A stretch of 5,116 bases of DNA, from contig DMSR01000394.1 in the NCBI GenBank assembly GCA_003457145.1, forward strand, positions 459 through 5,574, written 5' to 3'. The notes below the pieces were generated by a model that saw only the letters and a list, made by a program, of their open reading frames with translations, did not search any database and was not told where the DNA came from. Positions 4,645 to 5,116 of the stretch are shown here, one piece after another. Source of the DNA: Bacillus sp. (in: firmicutes) (lineage in GTDB: Bacteria; Bacillota; Bacilli; Bacillales; Cytobacillaceae). The number at the start of each line of letters is the position of its first letter. The first letter of the stretch is position 1. A program made the translations under genes and the position numbers.

Positions 4645-5116
4645 ATGAATCTTTCATCACAGCTTCACGACACTGCCCAAAGGCTTGGCGAAAAGCCGGC
4701 GTATTTTTTCATGGACAAAGCCAGTACATATGCTGAACTGGATGGTGCAGTAACCAGGTTTGCATCTGGCCTTGAAAGATTAGGGGTGAAAAAAGGGGAT
4801 CATATCGCACTTCTGTTAGGAAACTCTCCACATTTTGTCATCAGTTTGTACGGAGCACTCCGGCTCGGTGCAACAGTTATTCCCATCAATCCGATTTATA
4901 CTGCAGATGAGATTGGTTATATTCTGAGCAATGGTGATGTAAAAACTATTGTAGGTCTAGATTTAATGCTGCCACTTGCTGAGAAGATGCATCATCACCT
5001 GCCAATGATCGAGCATTTCATTATTTGTGAATCAGGACAGAGTCAGGCCACTGAAGAAGATCTCTCCAAACTTACTTTAGGGTCTAAAATGAAACCGTTT
5101 ACACACGTGGTTGGTT
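4645..5116 (+). CDS. lcfB (yhfL): Long-chain fatty acid-CoA ligase, C-terminus cut off by window edge
   Basis: The frame is open from ATG at 4645 to the right edge (157 codons plus one base), so about two thirds of a protein of some 510 residues lies outside. The visible part is the N-terminal subdomain of an ANL-superfamily adenylating enzyme. KKGDHIALLLGNSPHFV (49-65), YGALRLGATVIPINPIYTAD (69-88) and EIGYILSNGDVKTIVG (89-104) are typical of acyl-CoA synthetases and resemble B. subtilis LcfB/YhfL. The ATP-binding P-loop region (the SGTTGxPK type) is expected shortly after the window ends and cannot be checked. The enzyme would activate long-chain fatty acids with ATP and CoA for beta-oxidation or lipid reuse. 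It has its own promoter and is isolated from lplJ by a terminator. The order lplJ then yhfL resembles that in B. subtilis. The exact acyl preference is unknown. Confidence 0.92.
   Translation, partial: MNLSSQLHDTAQRLGEKPAYFFMDKASTYAELDGAVTRFASGLERLGVKKGDHIALLLGNSPHFVISLYGALRLGATVIPINPIYTADEIGYILSNGDVKTIVGLDLMLPLAEKMHHHLPMIEHFIICESGQSQATEEDLSKLTLGSKMKPFTHVVG

Overview
The window reads as chromosomal DNA of a Bacillaceae member (Bacillus or a close relative such as Mesobacillus, Neobacillus or Cytobacillus). The grounds are strong protein resemblance, recalled from memory, to Bacillus subtilis HemH, HemY, YhfH, YhfI, LplJ and LcfB/YhfL. AAGGAGG-like ribosome binding sites, GTG and TTG starts, sigma-A type promoters and strong intrinsic terminators agree. 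No phage, defence, CRISPR, tRNA or rRNA content was seen. The genes are ordinary housekeeping genes; the least ordinary part is the intergenic DNA at about 2138-2730.

Layout. (1) Positions 1-687 hold the C-terminal three quarters of coproporphyrin ferrochelatase (hemH/cpfC). After 25 bases comes complete coproporphyrinogen III oxidase (hemY/cgoX, 713-2137, GTG start). Both are on the + strand and are the distal part of a haem operon of the coproporphyrin-dependent type. (2) Positions 2161-2306 hold a 129-bp MITE-like element with imperfect terminal inverted repeats, flanked by an imperfect 8-9 bp direct repeat. A bidirectional terminator follows at 2317-2350. (3) On the - strand, 2425-2559 encodes a 44-residue Cys-rich YhfH-type protein with its own good promoter and ribosome binding site. 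(4) On the + strand, yhfI (metallo-beta-lactamase-fold hydrolase, 2733-3467, TTG start) and lplJ (lipoate-protein ligase, 3482-4471) form a two-gene unit that ends at a strong terminator (4483-4510). (5) A clear promoter (4552-4580) drives a long-chain acyl-CoA synthetase gene (lcfB/yhfL) that starts at 4645 and runs off the right edge.

How the genes work together. HemY oxidises coproporphyrinogen III to coproporphyrin III, and HemH inserts iron to give coprohaem, which is decarboxylated to haem by an enzyme not in this window. LplJ attaches lipoate to 2-oxoacid dehydrogenase and glycine cleavage proteins. LcfB activates fatty acids to acyl-CoA. YhfI and YhfH have no firmly established function that I know of. 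I found no convincing evidence of a new multi-gene system. The items most worth checking are the MITE-like element, the tiny yhfH gene, and the conserved-looking yhfI-lplJ pair.
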